Source: Rhodococcus erythropolis NBRC 15567 (GTDB taxonomy: Bacteria > Actinomycetota > Actinomycetes > Mycobacteriales > Mycobacteriaceae). From it: 64,000 bases of DNA. The position numbers and the translations under genes were made by a program. The stretch spans positions 62,001 through 126,000 of the forward strand of contig NZ_BCRM01000022.1 of the NCBI RefSeq assembly GCF_001552595.1, given 5' to 3'. Below the pieces are notes generated by a model that was not told the origin of the DNA, searched no databases, and saw only the letters and a program-made list of their open reading frames with translations. Shown here piece by piece: positions 15,716 through 29,206 of the stretch (position 1 is its first letter; each line of letters begins with the position of its first letter).

Positions 15716-16939
15716 CTACCCCAGGAGAGTCGCGGTCAGCAATTTCTCGACGCGCGCCTGCGCGGAGTTCTCCGAGGAAAAGTGCACGATCCTGCCGATG
15801 TCGAAGACCAGACCGAGCGCCGCGTGGACGAGGAACCGCGCTTGGACGATCGTCAACTCCGGCCGCGCCTCGACGCACAAGTGCGCCCACTCCTCCACGT
15901 TGAGCCGCTGGATGTTCCGCAACTCGGTCCGCGACCGGTCCGGCAAGCTGCCGATCTCGGCGAAATAGACTGCCAACAGTTCGCTTCTGCCGAACGACAC
16001 CTCGACGTACATCTTGGCCAATGTCTCTACGGCCGCGAGTGGTGTCTCCGACTCCGCCAACGCCGAACCCAACGTCATCGTCAGGCGATCGGACGCCCGA
16101 TAGAAAGCCGCGGCGAGTAGATCGGCTTTGCTCGCGAAGTGCCGGTACACGCTCGACGCGTTGATACCCGCTGCAGCGCCGATCTCCTCGATACTCACGT
16201 CGTGATAGCCGCGCTGATCGAACAGCAATACGGCTTCCTGAAGCAGCACTTCACGTTTCGATGTCCGAGCAAGACCGGGTTTGCGTTCGGGCGCCGCTTT
16301 CTTCCCGCTGTCCTTCGCACCAACGGGCAACTCGACGCCGATGACCGACCAACAAGCTGTGAGAATCAACGATTCGATCTGCTTGGCGGACAACGCCGAT
16401 CGATGACCGGTGATACTGGCGATCACGCTGAGCACAGCCGGTGCGATCAGCTCGACGTCGGCCGGGTCCAGTTCCGGGCGCACTGCGGCCAACGGCTCGG
16501 CAATCCGAAGATTGAGCGTGCGCATTCCCTCCCGCAATTGCTCACGATCCTCGTCGACCAGGTACCGGCCCTCCCAACGGTAGAGCCCTCCCCTACGCCG
16601 ATTCTCGATCGTCGCGCGGATGACCCCCACCATGGTGGAGTTCAACTGCTCGCGTGGATCGTCGTTTCCGTGTACCGCGGGATCGCTGGCATCCAGCAAC
16701 GCCTGGGTCAGGTTGTTCACGGTGTAGACGAACAGCGCGTATTTCGTGGGGAAATGACGATAGAGGGCCGGCCCGGAGATTCCGACCTTCGCTGCGATCT
16801 CGTCGATGCCGACCGCGTGGTAGCCACGTTCACTGAATGCCTCCGCGGCAGCGGCCGCGATTTGGGCCTTCCGATTCTTCGGACGCGTTCGTGGTGCAGA
16901 GCCACTGCCGCTCACGGAGACGCGTGTCTGTCCGGGCAC
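15716..16939 (-). CDS. Double-domain TetR/AcrR regulator
   Basis: From GTG 16939 (GGAGG five bases upstream) the 407-residue protein holds two complete TetR units in one chain. The first HTH is at about residues 20-65 (AFSERGYHAVGIDEIAAKVGISGPALYRHFPTK) and the second at about 220-265 (LFDQRGYHDVSIEEIGAAAGINASSVYRHFASK); each is followed by its own ligand-type helical domain. A single-chain pseudo-dimer of this kind is known among actinobacterial regulators but rare. It is divergent from the nitronate monooxygenase, hydratase and acyl-CoA synthetase genes and probably represses them. Confidence 0.9.
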   Translation of the reverse strand: MPGQTRVSVSGSGSAPRTRPKNRKAQIAAAAAEAFSERGYHAVGIDEIAAKVGISGPALYRHFPTKYALFVYTVNNLTQALLDASDPAVHGNDDPREQLNSTMVGVIRATIENRRRGGLYRWEGRYLVDEDREQLREGMRTLNLRIAEPLAAVRPELDPADVELIAPAVLSVIASITGHRSALSAKQIESLILTACWSVIGVELPVGAKDSGKKAAPERKPGLARTSKREVLLQEAVLLFDQRGYHDVSIEEIGAAAGINASSVYRHFASKADLLAAAFYRASDRLTMTLGSALAESETPLAAVETLAKMYVEVSFGRSELLAVYFAEIGSLPDRSRTELRNIQRLNVEEWAHLCVEARPELTIVQARFLVHAALGLVFDIGRIVHFSSENSAQARVEKLLTATLLG

Positions 16940-19043
<2,104 letters not shown>

Positions 19044-19138
19044 CCGTTGCGAATTTTCGTTAACAAAACCACTGTGAGAATCGACGGCTCACTGTAGCCT
19101 GAGTCACACAATCACCCACGCATGAGAGGAACCCATCG

Positions 19139-20728
19139 ATGGCCTCCACCGATGCAGTCTCCGAGGCGCAGCGTTCACGCCGCACCAACTGGAACAATCA
19201 GATCGCCAGGCATGCGCAGATGATTCCCGATCGCACCGCGCTGCGATTCTTGGGCGATTCCATCACCTGGAGCACCCTCGACGCACGCGTCGAGAAGCTG
19301 GCAGACGCTCTAGCCCGACGCGGCGTCAGCTTCGGCGACCGCGTGCTCATCCTGATGCTCAATCGCCCCGAATACCTCGAGATCGTGCTCGCGACCAACG
19401 CACTGGGCGCGATAGCTGTTCCGGTGAACTTCCGTCTCACGCCACCCGAGGTCGCTTACCTGGTCAACGACTCCGGCTCCAAAGTCATTGTCGCCGAAGG
19501 ACCATTGGCTCCACTGGCCGGAGCGGCGCGTGCCGTGTCAGAGGGTATCGACATCTCCATCACCGTAGGCGCCCCCGCCGAGGGTGACAGCCTGAACTAC
19601 GAGGACCTGATCAGCGAGGCGGGCGAGCCGCACGCGTTCGTCGACATCCCGGACGACACTCCTGCACTCATCATGTACACCTCGGGAACCACCGGTCGCC
19701 CCAAGGGTTCGGTGCTCTCCCACTCCAACCTGTCTTCGCAAGCATTGACCTGTATCAGGGCCTTCCATCTGTTCAATGCCGATTCCATCGGCTTCTGCGC
19801 GTCGCCCATGTTCCACATCGCGGCCCTCGGTTCCATCGCGCCGAGCCTGCAACTCGGCACGACCACGGTGATCCATCCGGTCGGCGCATTCGACCCTGGT
19901 CAACTACTCGACATTCTCGAAGCCGAGAAGGTCACCAGCTTGTTCCTCGTGCCCGTGCAATGGCAGGCCGTGTGCGCAGTGCAGAAGGCGCAACCTCGAG
20001 CACTGTCGCTGAAGAACATCTCGTGGGGCGCCGCACCATCGTCCGATACCATCCTGCGGGCAATGGCCGAAACCTTCCCGGACGCATTCAATGTCGCAGT
20101 CTTCGGTCAGACCGAGATGTCGCCCATCACTTGCGTTCTCGACGGTGAGGATGCGATTCGCAAGCTCGGATCCGTCGGTCGGGTCATCCCGACCATTTCG
20201 GCCAGGGTCGTCGACGAGAACATGGACGACGTGGCGCCCGGTGAAATCGGTGAAATCGTCTACCGCGGGCCCACGATGATGAGCGAGTACTGGAACAACC
20301 CCACCGCCACCGCTGACGCCTTCCACGGTGGATGGTTCCACTCCGGCGATCTCGTTCGAGTCGACGACGAAGGCTTTGTCTACGTCGTCGATCGCAAGAA
20401 GGACATGATCATCTCCGGCGGAGAGAACATCTACTGCGCCGAGGTGGAAAACGTTCTCTACGAACACGAATTGATCGTCGAAGCGGCCGTCGTCGGTCGC
20501 CCCGACGCCAAGTGGGGTGAGGTGCCGGTAGCGATCGTCGCGATGGCGCCAGGTTCAGCCGTGGACCTGACCATCGAGGAACTGAGCAGCTTCCTCAATG
20601 ATCGTCTCGCGCGCTACAAGCACCCGAAGGACATCGTCGTCGTGGAAGCTCTGCCGCGCAATGCAAGCGGCAAGGTCGTCAAGGGCGAACTGCGAGAGAA
20701 GGTCCGAGCGGTCGACGCAGTTTCCTGA
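19139..20728 (+). CDS. Acyl-CoA synthetase (FadD-like, AMP-forming)
   Basis: The 529-residue enzyme has the adenylation motifs in order: MYTSGTTGRPKGSVLSHSNL (about 178-197), the FGQTEMSP motif (about 322-329), YRGPTMMSEYWNNP, the HSGDLVRVDDEGFVYVVDRKKDMIISGGENI hinge block and the catalytic Lys in NASGKVVKGELR. It activates a carboxylic acid to its CoA ester. GAGAGGAA precedes the ATG. It follows the hydratase after 95 bases and probably starts the pathway of this set; the chain length cannot be told. Confidence 0.92.
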   Translation: MASTDAVSEAQRSRRTNWNNQIARHAQMIPDRTALRFLGDSITWSTLDARVEKLADALARRGVSFGDRVLILMLNRPEYLEIVLATNALGAIAVPVNFRLTPPEVAYLVNDSGSKVIVAEGPLAPLAGAARAVSEGIDISITVGAPAEGDSLNYEDLISEAGEPHAFVDIPDDTPALIMYTSGTTGRPKGSVLSHSNLSSQALTCIRAFHLFNADSIGFCASPMFHIAALGSIAPSLQLGTTTVIHPVGAFDPGQLLDILEAEKVTSLFLVPVQWQAVCAVQKAQPRALSLKNISWGAAPSSDTILRAMAETFPDAFNVAVFGQTEMSPITCVLDGEDAIRKLGSVGRVIPTISARVVDENMDDVAPGEIGEIVYRGPTMMSEYWNNPTATADAFHGGWFHSGDLVRVDDEGFVYVVDRKKDMIISGGENIYCAEVENVLYEHELIVEAAVVGRPDAKWGEVPVAIVAMAPGSAVDLTIEELSSFLNDRLARYKHPKDIVVVEALPRNASGKVVKGELREKVRAVDAVS

Positions 20729-20739
20729 CTCCACACGCA

Positions 20740-20773
20740 AACGGGCGGCACCTCCACCGAGGTGCCGCCCGTT
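20740..20773. terminator. Bidirectional hairpin terminator
   Basis: AACGGGCGGCACCT and AGGTGCCGCCCGTT form a perfect 14-bp stem around CCACCG. It lies between the convergent acyl-CoA synthetase and deaminase genes. Thirteen bases of each arm are the same as in the hairpin at 21293-21323. Confidence 0.85.
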
Positions 20774-20785
20774 AACCTGTGCCTT

Positions 20786-21265
20786 TCAAGCACTCTGCGA
20801 ATGCAACTTCCGATGCAGTTCTCGCACCAACGGAACCAACTCCGGCACCGGACCTTCGACCGGGACGTTCGGCGCAACCTCGTTGACGGACAGAGACTTC
20901 ACCGGCGCCGGGGCCGCACCCCACTCCGCGAGCCAGTCGCCGAGTTGAGCCGAAGAGCAGATGTAGACGATACGTCCGAGGCCCACCCATGCGTGCGCAG
21001 CCGAACACATCGCGCAGTGCTCTCCCGAGGTGAATACCGTTGCCGTCGAACGCTCTTCCGGCGTCAGATACTGAACCGCCCACCGAGCCAGCTCGAACTC
21101 GGGGTGGCGAGTGTTGTCGCCGCCCGCGATCCTGTTTCGATCTTCCGCCAGAAATGTTCCGTCGGCCGCTGCCAGGACGGAACCGAAAGGTTCGTCGCCG
21201 GCATCCAATGCTTCCGTTGCCAATTCGACGCAACGACGCAGGTGACCCAGTTCGATGTCGTTCAT
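20786..21265 (-). CDS. Nucleoside/guanine deaminase-type zinc enzyme
   Basis: The ATG at 21265 with GGAGAGGG upstream gives 159 residues. The cytidine-deaminase-fold motifs are HPEFELA (HxE, about residue 55) and SGEHCAMCSAA (CxxC, about 83-90), which bind one zinc. The usual Pro before the first Cys is His here. Members of this group deaminate guanine or related bases and nucleosides. The gene is isolated between two near-identical hairpins. Confidence 0.86.
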   Translation of the reverse strand: MNDIELGHLRRCVELATEALDAGDEPFGSVLAAADGTFLAEDRNRIAGGDNTRHPEFELARWAVQYLTPEERSTATVFTSGEHCAMCSAAHAWVGLGRIVYICSSAQLGDWLAEWGAAPAPVKSLSVNEVAPNVPVEGPVPELVPLVRELHRKLHSQSA

Positions 21266-21292
21266 GTGTACGCCCTCTCCCGTGATACACGA

Positions 21293-21323
21293 AACGGGCG
21301 GCACCGGTGAGGTGCCGCCCGTT
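21293..21323 (-). terminator. Hairpin terminator after clpC
   Basis: AACGGGCGGCACC and GGTGCCGCCCGTT form a 13-bp stem with loop GGTGA, 19 bases after the clpC stop and 27 bases before the deaminase start. Its arms repeat those of the 20740-20773 hairpin. Confidence 0.8.
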
Positions 21324-21342
21324 CGTTAATTACTCTGCTGTA

Positions 21343-23886
<2,544 letters not shown>

Positions 23887-24183
23887 CGCTCTCCCTCACA
23901 CTCTCCGGCGGGCAGGTTCGAGACCGGATGTCTCGTCCCTGGTCGCCGCGTTTCGCTCCGGCACTACAGACTGATCGCCTCGCCGGTCAGCGGACTGACG
24001 TCCACGAATCGACAAAGGTTGCACGACCCCACTTATTACTCTAGAGGGCGCGAAGTCCACCTGCTGCTCCTCCACCCGATTGGCGGCGGAAGCCGGACTG
24101 CTTACCGTTCACAACGTCGCAGCTGAGGGAATCGTTTCCCGGTTCCTGTACGCCTGAAGCGAACAGCGATTTTCGACGCCTGA
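23887..24183. other. Upstream region of clpC
   Basis: These 297 bases lie between the clpC start and the end of lipase 2. No gene is convincing. CGCCGCGTTTCGC at about 23943-23955 is only a loose fit to the ClgR box known for clp genes in this group, and no clear -10/-35 pair stands out. Confidence 0.3.
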
Positions 24184-25074
24184 TCAGCCGAATATCGGGA
24201 GTACCCGAGTGCACGGCACCTCACGCGGATTCGACGGATCAAGCGCGTTGAGCGTCAGAGTCGCCGTTCGCTGCGACGCCACCAGCGCGATGTGATCCGA
24301 CAGGTCCTGCTCGCAACCGTCCTGAACAACTATGTTCGACGCGTTCGACGCGGCCAGTATTCCGCTGCTGTACGGAACGACCACTTGATCGAACCGAGTC
24401 ACGATGTTGGTGTACTCGACGTCATCGGAGTAGACGCCCGCGTCGCGCAGTTCGGTCACGAAGGTGGCGTTGTCGAAATCCGGTCCCCCGACGCCTTCCG
24501 GCGGCCCGACCTCCGAGCCGTCCCACAACGGAGCGATGGAGACGATCTTGGAAACCTTCGCGTCGCCGCCGAGAAACTTGGCGTAGTACGCACTGACCGT
24601 CGTCCCCTGAGAGTGTCCGATCAGGTCGACCTTCGAGGCACCCGTCGCAGAGAGAACGTCATCGACGAAGTCCGACAGCTGCCCTGCGCTGTCTCCGAGT
24701 GGTGCGAGACCGCCGGCTGCGGAAATCGGCCACGGCTGGTCCGTTCGATTCCCGAAGGTGAGCGCGAAAACGCAGTACCCGTCGTTGGCCAGTACGGGTG
24801 CGAGTACGCCCCAATTGGTCTGACGGTTGGCCGCCGTCCCGTGCACCAGGACGACTGGATCAGGATGAGCAGCGGAAGGCGTGCACGAGAAGTCGTTGGT
24901 GCCAGGGGCCGATCCGCCCGGGTTGGTCGCTTCGAGGGCGATTCCGCTGAAGAAACCGGACGGAACGGGAAGAGGTTCGTTCGCCGACGCAAGAGGTGCG
25001 GCGGTCGCGGCCACGGCACCCGCCAGAGCGAGCGCACCCACGCATGTTCGAATCCCCACCGAAGGCCTCCACAT
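24184..25074 (-). CDS. Secreted lipase/esterase, paralogue 2
   Basis: The ATG at 25074 gives 296 residues with a signal peptide ending near APLASANE. The alpha/beta-hydrolase motifs are VVLVHGTAANRQTNW (oxyanion region) and LIGHSQGT with the nucleophile Ser, and Asp and His are available in DQVVVPYSSG and DLSDHIALV. This is the layout of actinobacterial secreted triacylglycerol lipases. It is very close in sequence pattern to the gene just upstream and starts five bases after it, so the pair arose by duplication and is one operon. Confidence 0.87.
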   Translation of the reverse strand: MWRPSVGIRTCVGALALAGAVAATAAPLASANEPLPVPSGFFSGIALEATNPGGSAPGTNDFSCTPSAAHPDPVVLVHGTAANRQTNWGVLAPVLANDGYCVFALTFGNRTDQPWPISAAGGLAPLGDSAGQLSDFVDDVLSATGASKVDLIGHSQGTTVSAYYAKFLGGDAKVSKIVSIAPLWDGSEVGPPEGVGGPDFDNATFVTELRDAGVYSDDVEYTNIVTRFDQVVVPYSSGILAASNASNIVVQDGCEQDLSDHIALVASQRTATLTLNALDPSNPREVPCTRVLPIFG

Positions 25075-25079
25075 ATTGA

Positions 25080-26021
25080 TCAACCCACGACGGGCAATAC
25101 CGAGTTGCACGGTACCGGCCGCTGATGCGCGGGATCGAGTGCATTGAGAGCAAAAGTCGCCGCGCGCAGCGACGCCGCGATGGCGAGATGATCGGAGATG
25201 TCTTGCTCACAACCGTCCTGGACGACGATGTTGGTTGCGTTCGGCCCGGGCTCCAGCCCATTTGTATACGGCAGCACCAGTTCGTCGTAGCGCGTCGTGA
25301 TGTTCGTGTAGTGAACGCCCGGCGCGTAAACGCCTCCCGCACGGAGATTTTCGATGAACTCCGAACCGGCCCCCATGTTCAGGCACGCCTTGCAGATCGG
25401 GAATCCTGCCTGTGCCGCCTCGGATACCCCGAGTTCGCGAAGGCTGCGGCCGATACTTGCCTGCTCGTTTCCGAGGGTTCCCTTCCACAGCGATGCCACC
25501 GAGACGATGTTGTCCACTTTGTCGGCACCGCCGAGGAACTTCGCGTAGTACCCGTTGATGATCGTGCCTTGCGAATGCCCGACGAGATCCACCGACGTTG
25601 CGCCCGTAGCGCTCAGAACTTGATCGACGAAATTCGACAATTGTGCTGCGCTGGAAGGAATTTCCTGCATTCCACCGATGGCCGACAACGGCCACGGCTG
25701 CTCGGGGAAGTTTCCGTACGTCAGCGCGAAGACGCAGTAGCCCTCGTTGGCGAGCAACGGCGCATAGGTGGCCCAGTTGGTCTGCCTGTTTCCACCCGTT
25801 CCGTGAACGAGCACAACCGGATTGGGATGTTCGGCAGTAGGTTTACACAAAAAGTCATTGGATCCAGGAGCTGAACCGCCTGGATTTCCCAACTCCTGAG
25901 GAACACCGGCAAGGAAGGCATTGGGCACGGGCAACGCGGCCTGAGCCGAAGCCACGGAGGTGAACCCGACAAGCATCAGAGCGGCAAGAACCACGCCCCC
26001 GAACAACCCGATTCTGTGCAC
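25080..26021 (-). CDS. Secreted lipase/esterase, paralogue 1
   Basis: GTG 26021 follows GAGGAG by six bases and gives 313 residues. The signal peptide runs to about ASAQAAL. Motifs are VVLVHGTGGNRQTNW and LVGHSQGT, and the C-terminal Cys pair (DGCEQDISDH, VPCNSVLPVVG) is shared with paralogue 2, probably as a disulfide. An extra segment with CKACLN lies in the cap region (about residues 205-225) and is absent from paralogue 2. A KstR-like palindrome is 47 bases upstream. Confidence 0.88.
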   Translation of the reverse strand: MHRIGLFGGVVLAALMLVGFTSVASAQAALPVPNAFLAGVPQELGNPGGSAPGSNDFLCKPTAEHPNPVVLVHGTGGNRQTNWATYAPLLANEGYCVFALTYGNFPEQPWPLSAIGGMQEIPSSAAQLSNFVDQVLSATGATSVDLVGHSQGTIINGYYAKFLGGADKVDNIVSVASLWKGTLGNEQASIGRSLRELGVSEAAQAGFPICKACLNMGAGSEFIENLRAGGVYAPGVHYTNITTRYDELVLPYTNGLEPGPNATNIVVQDGCEQDISDHLAIAASLRAATFALNALDPAHQRPVPCNSVLPVVG

Positions 26022-26068
26022 GACCGACTCCTCTACGAGAGATGCGAACCGTGCAGACGCTAACAAAC

Positions 26069-26082
26069 TAGAACGCGTTATC
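26069..26082 (-). promoter_or_regulatory. KstR-like operator candidate before the lipase operon
   Basis: TAGAACGCGTTATC fits the known KstR half-site pattern TNNAACNNGTTNNA at all but the last fixed base. KstR represses cholesterol and lipid catabolism genes in mycolata. The site is 47 bases before the lipase 1 start, a place fit for repression. Confidence 0.35.
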
Positions 26083-26126
26083 AATCCGTTTCGGCAAAAT
26101 GCGCCCGAATCCATTCGCGATCCATT

Positions 26127-26465
26127 TCAGACGGCCTTTTCGTAGGCTCGGCGCACCTCCGTGGAAATACGACCGCGGGCCGAAATCTCGAAGCCCGCAC
26201 CCTTGGCCCATTCGCGGATGGCGGCACTCTGATCGCGGTCCGCAACGGGACGGGATTTGGTCACCGCTCCGTTGACCGATTTGGCGGAATTCGACTTTCT
26301 CGCATGAGGAATCCACTTTTTCAGTGCATCGCGCAGTTCCGCGGCGTGGGCGGCGGTCAGATCGATTTCGTAAGCAACTCCGTCGACGGAAAACTCCACA
26401 GTTTCGTCCGCGGGCGATTTTTTGTCCAGATCGTCAACCATCGTGACAACAACCTTTTTCACCAC
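26127..26465 (-). CDS. lsr2: Lsr2, nucleoid-associated DNA-bridging protein
   Basis: The GTG at 26465 lies seven bases after GGAGG and gives 112 residues, the usual Lsr2 length. The N-terminal dimer domain has KKVVVTMVDDLDKKSPADETVEFSVDGVAYEIDL, and the C-terminal DNA-binding domain has DQSAAIREWAKGAGFEISARGRIS with the RGR that enters the minor groove of AT-rich DNA. Lsr2 is an H-NS-like silencer of acquired genes. An ATG at 26471 is too close to the Shine-Dalgarno. Its place between lysS and clpC is conserved in mycobacteria. Confidence 0.95.
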   Translation of the reverse strand: MVKKVVVTMVDDLDKKSPADETVEFSVDGVAYEIDLTAAHAAELRDALKKWIPHARKSNSAKSVNGAVTKSRPVADRDQSAAIREWAKGAGFEISARGRISTEVRRAYEKAV

Positions 26466-26566
26466 GACCATTCCTCCCCAGATCCTTCGATAAGCAGCGA
26501 CAATAGCACCTGGACAAACGTCCTGTCTTGGCTCGTCCGGATGATTGGGACTGATCTCCGCCGGGT

Positions 26567-26953
26567 ATGCCAGTCGGCTTGTCTTGCGACAAAGACAGAC
26601 GGGGGAATCATGACAGACGACGGCTCGAGAAAAGACTACCGAGCGCAATCTTCGCCTCCAAGAACGGCACTCTCGCCAGCATCGCTTACAGCGGACCCAC
26701 GAATTTCACCATCTCCGGACGCCCTGCGATCCGGTACACCGCAACCGTCACAAATATCCCGGCGGACAACGAATGCGATCCGCCCTCAGCACAATTCGAT
26801 GTCGTCACCACACCCGGATACTCCACAGCCGAGGTCATGGTCTTCCTTGTCCAGTCGGATCAGGGACTACCTGACGCACTCAACCAGGGCACGATCGACC
26901 AAATCATCGCAACAATTCGAAAGTCCGAAACTCAGGCGACCGCGCATGGATGA
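26567..26953 (+). pseudogene. 3' remnant of an exported-type protein gene
   Basis: The plausible coding part starts near 26650 (LPSAIFASKNGTLASIAYSGPTNFTISGRPAIRYTA, split here only for naming) and runs to 26953 with a good protein pattern: TATVTNIPADNECD, VMVFLVQSDQGLPDALNQGTID and IIATIRKSE. It looks like the C-terminal half of a small secreted or lipoprotein domain of actinobacteria. The first 28 residues of the frame are arginine-rich and unlike it, and no signal peptide or ribosome site is seen. I infer that the 5' end was lost, perhaps with the join near 26640. Confidence 0.5.
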
Positions 26954-27131
26954 ATCCTTTGCCGCAGGCGAATGTCGTTGGGAACAAATCGAATCCCAAC
27001 TACGAGCGCTCCCCGCTGAGCTGATCGAGCTGAAGAATTCACCCAGATTCATCTGGTTTTCGGCACCGCCGATAGCCGACGACGACGCCGACTGTGAACC
27101 GTATCGAATACCTTGGGAGTGCCCCAACTGA
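26946..27131 (+). CDS. Small acidic protein of unknown function
   Basis: A 61-residue frame begins with ATG 26946, overlapping the end of the remnant by eight bases. It reads as a normal small protein: acidic, Trp-containing, with CRWEQIESQLRALPAELIELKNSP and a C-terminal IPWECPN. No family is recognised. Coupling to the remnant suggests that it once was the second gene of an operon. It ends three bases before the lysS terminator hairpin. Confidence 0.5.
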   Translation: MDESFAAGECRWEQIESQLRALPAELIELKNSPRFIWFSAPPIADDDADCEPYRIPWECPN

Positions 27132-27133
27132 AA

Positions 27134-27166
27134 AAGGTTCGGCCGCAACATGTGCGGCCGAACCTT
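27134..27166 (-). terminator. Intrinsic terminator of lysS
   Basis: AAGGTTCGGCCGCA and TGCGGCCGAACCTT form a perfect 14-bp stem around ACATG, 14 bases after the lysS stop. On the minus strand the hairpin is followed by a T-run (plus-strand AAAAA at 27131-27135), so it is a classic terminator for lysS; it can also stop plus-strand transcripts. Confidence 0.85.
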
Positions 27167-27179
27167 GATCGAAGTAAAG

Positions 27180-28691
27180 CTAGCGAGCGGACGGACGAAC
27201 GATCGGGAAGAGAATCGTCTCGCGAATACCGAGACCCGTCAAAGCCATCAGCAGTCGATCGATTCCCATGCCGGTGCCGGTGGTCGGCGGCATGCCCTGT
27301 TCCATCGCGGCGAGGAACTCCTCGTCCAGCACCATCGCTTCGTCGTCGCCTGCCGACGCGAGGCGCGCCTGGTCGACAAAGCGCTCACGCTGGATGACGG
27401 GGTCGACAAGTTCGGAGTAGCCGGTCGCCAACTCGAATCCGCGGATGTACAGGTCCCACTTCTCGGTGACACCCTTCTTGCTGCGGTGATCACGAGTCAG
27501 GGGCGACGTCTCGACCGGGAAGTCACGGACGAACGTCGGCACGTACAGCTGATCGCCGCACTGGTGCTCCCACAACTCCTCGACGAGCTTGCCGTGGCCG
27601 TAGCCCTTGTCCTTGGGAACCTCGAGGCCTACCTTCTCCGCCAGAGCGAGAAGCTCGTCGACCGTCGTATCCGGCGTGACCTCGGTGCCGATGGCAGCCG
27701 ACAGCGACGGGTACATCTCGAGAACCTGCCACTCGCCACTGACGTCGTACTCGGAACCGTCGGCGAGGGTGAGGACCTGCGTGCCGAATGCTTCCTGCGC
27801 AACTTCCTGGACGAGCTCACGAATCATCTTCGCGGAATCGTCGTACGTGCCGTAGGCCTCGTACGTCTCGAGCATCGCGAACTCGGGCGAGTGAGTGGAG
27901 TCGACGCCCTCGTTGCGGAAGTTGCGGTTGATCTCGAAGACCTTCTCGATACCGCCGACGACGCAACGCTTGAGGAACAGTTCCGGCGCGATACGCAGGT
28001 ACAGGTCGATGTCGAGGGCGTTGGAGTGCGTGACGAACGGGCGAGCTGCCGCGCCGCCGTGCAGCGTCTGCAGCATCGGCGTCTCGACCTCGAGGAAGCC
28101 GCGGCTCTCGAGCGCATTACGCAGCGCACGGACAACAGCGACGCGCTTGCGGGCGTTGTCGCGAGCCTCGGGGCGAACGATCAGATCCGCGTAGCGCTGA
28201 CGCACCCGGGACTCTTCGCTCATCTCCTTGTGAGCAACCGGCAGGGGGCGCAGCGACTTGGATGCGATCTGCCACGCGTCGGCCATCACGCTGAGCTCAC
28301 CCCGACGGGAGCTGATGACCTCACCGTGGATGAAGACGAAGTCGCCGAGGTCGACGTCGGACTTCCAGGCAGCCAGTGCCTCTTCGCCGACGCCGGCGAG
28401 GCTGATCATGGCCTGCAGCTGGGTACCGTCGCCCTCCTGCAAAGTCGCGAAGCACAACTTGCCGGTGTTGCGCATGAAGATGACGCGGCCGACGACGCCG
28501 ACCAGCACGCCAGTCGCCGTGTCCGGCTCGAGTTCCGGGTACTCCGCGCGGATCTGCGCGAGCGTGTGGGTGCGATCGACCGAAACCGGGTACGCCTCCT
28601 GCCCCTGCGCGAGGATCCGTTCACGCTTCTCGCGCCGGATACGGAGCTGCTCGGGGGTGTCGTCGACTGGCTGGGCTTCTACATCACTCAC
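27180..28691 (-). CDS. lysS: Lysyl-tRNA synthetase, class II
   Basis: GTG 28691 gives 503 residues, the usual length. The N-terminal OB-fold anticodon domain has [26 protein letters not shown], and the class II motifs follow: motif 2 with [18 protein letters not shown] and motif 3 with [15 protein letters not shown] near the C-terminus. It charges tRNA-Lys in the cytosol. It follows the DUF1772 gene by 11 bases on the same strand. The longer open frame upstream of 28691 overlaps that gene and is not coding. Confidence 0.97.
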   Translation of the reverse strand: MSDVEAQPVDDTPEQLRIRREKRERILAQGQEAYPVSVDRTHTLAQIRAEYPELEPDTATGVLVGVVGRVIFMRNTGKLCFATLQEGDGTQLQAMISLAGVGEEALAAWKSDVDLGDFVFIHGEVISSRRGELSVMADAWQIASKSLRPLPVAHKEMSEESRVRQRYADLIVRPEARDNARKRVAVVRALRNALESRGFLEVETPMLQTLHGGAAARPFVTHSNALDIDLYLRIAPELFLKRCVVGGIEKVFEINRNFRNEGVDSTHSPEFAMLETYEAYGTYDDSAKMIRELVQEVAQEAFGTQVLTLADGSEYDVSGEWQVLEMYPSLSAAIGTEVTPDTTVDELLALAEKVGLEVPKDKGYGHGKLVEELWEHQCGDQLYVPTFVRDFPVETSPLTRDHRSKKGVTEKWDLYIRGFELATGYSELVDPVIQRERFVDQARLASAGDDEAMVLDEEFLAAMEQGMPPTTGTGMGIDRLLMALTGLGIRETILFPIVRPSAR

Positions 28692-28702
28692 GGGGTACAA
28701 GA

Positions 28703-29206
28703 CTACTGGGCCGTGTCCACCGCGTTTGTTGCTGGTAGCACCGCGGCGACCGCGAGCACGATTCCCGACAGGAAGTACAGCGCAACCCTGACGTGATTCC
28801 ACACCGTCCAACCCACCTCGTACGACGCCCATGCGGCTGCATCGGTAGCGCTGACCGAGGCAAAAGCGTCGTTGCGGGGGACGTGGTAGATCGCTGTCAC
28901 CGCGAAGGACGCGAGCACCCCGACACAACCGACAACGGCAAGGACCCAGCCGTCCGGTCTGGAGATCGCTGCCCAGATTCCGGCGGCGATCGCGGTGAGC
29001 GCCGATCCGACGAGTGGCAGCATCAAGGCGCTCCGCGGTGCTTCGACGTTGATCGCCTGCATCGACGTGATCGCGGCGTGTGCGTCGACCGACCGCAGGG
29101 CGGGCATTACGAAGGACGAGAACGCGAACAACGCGCCACCGGCAACGAGCGCGCCGAGCGCAGTCACGCCGACGAGCAACTCCAAGAAGATCTCGGATTT
29201 CTTCAC
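28703..29206 (-). CDS. DUF1772 (anthrone-oxygenase-like) membrane protein
   Basis: The 167-residue protein has four membrane helices and the family landmarks FVMPAL in helix 1, a middle AIYHVPRND and the WNHVRV motif before the last helix. DUF1772 proteins are often found with NmrA-type or quinone-modifying enzymes. It overlaps the NmrA-like gene by four bases (ATGA) and probably shares its AraC control. Confidence 0.85.
   Translation of the reverse strand: MKKSEIFLELLVGVTALGALVAGGALFAFSSFVMPALRSVDAHAAITSMQAINVEAPRSALMLPLVGSALTAIAAGIWAAISRPDGWVLAVVGCVGVLASFAVTAIYHVPRNDAFASVSATDAAAWASYEVGWTVWNHVRVALYFLSGIVLAVAAVLPATNAVDTAQ

Noticed and set aside
27150-28796. 548-codon plus-strand frame opposite lysS
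   Set aside because: Antisense to a complete class II LysS; it is an effect of GC-rich codon use.
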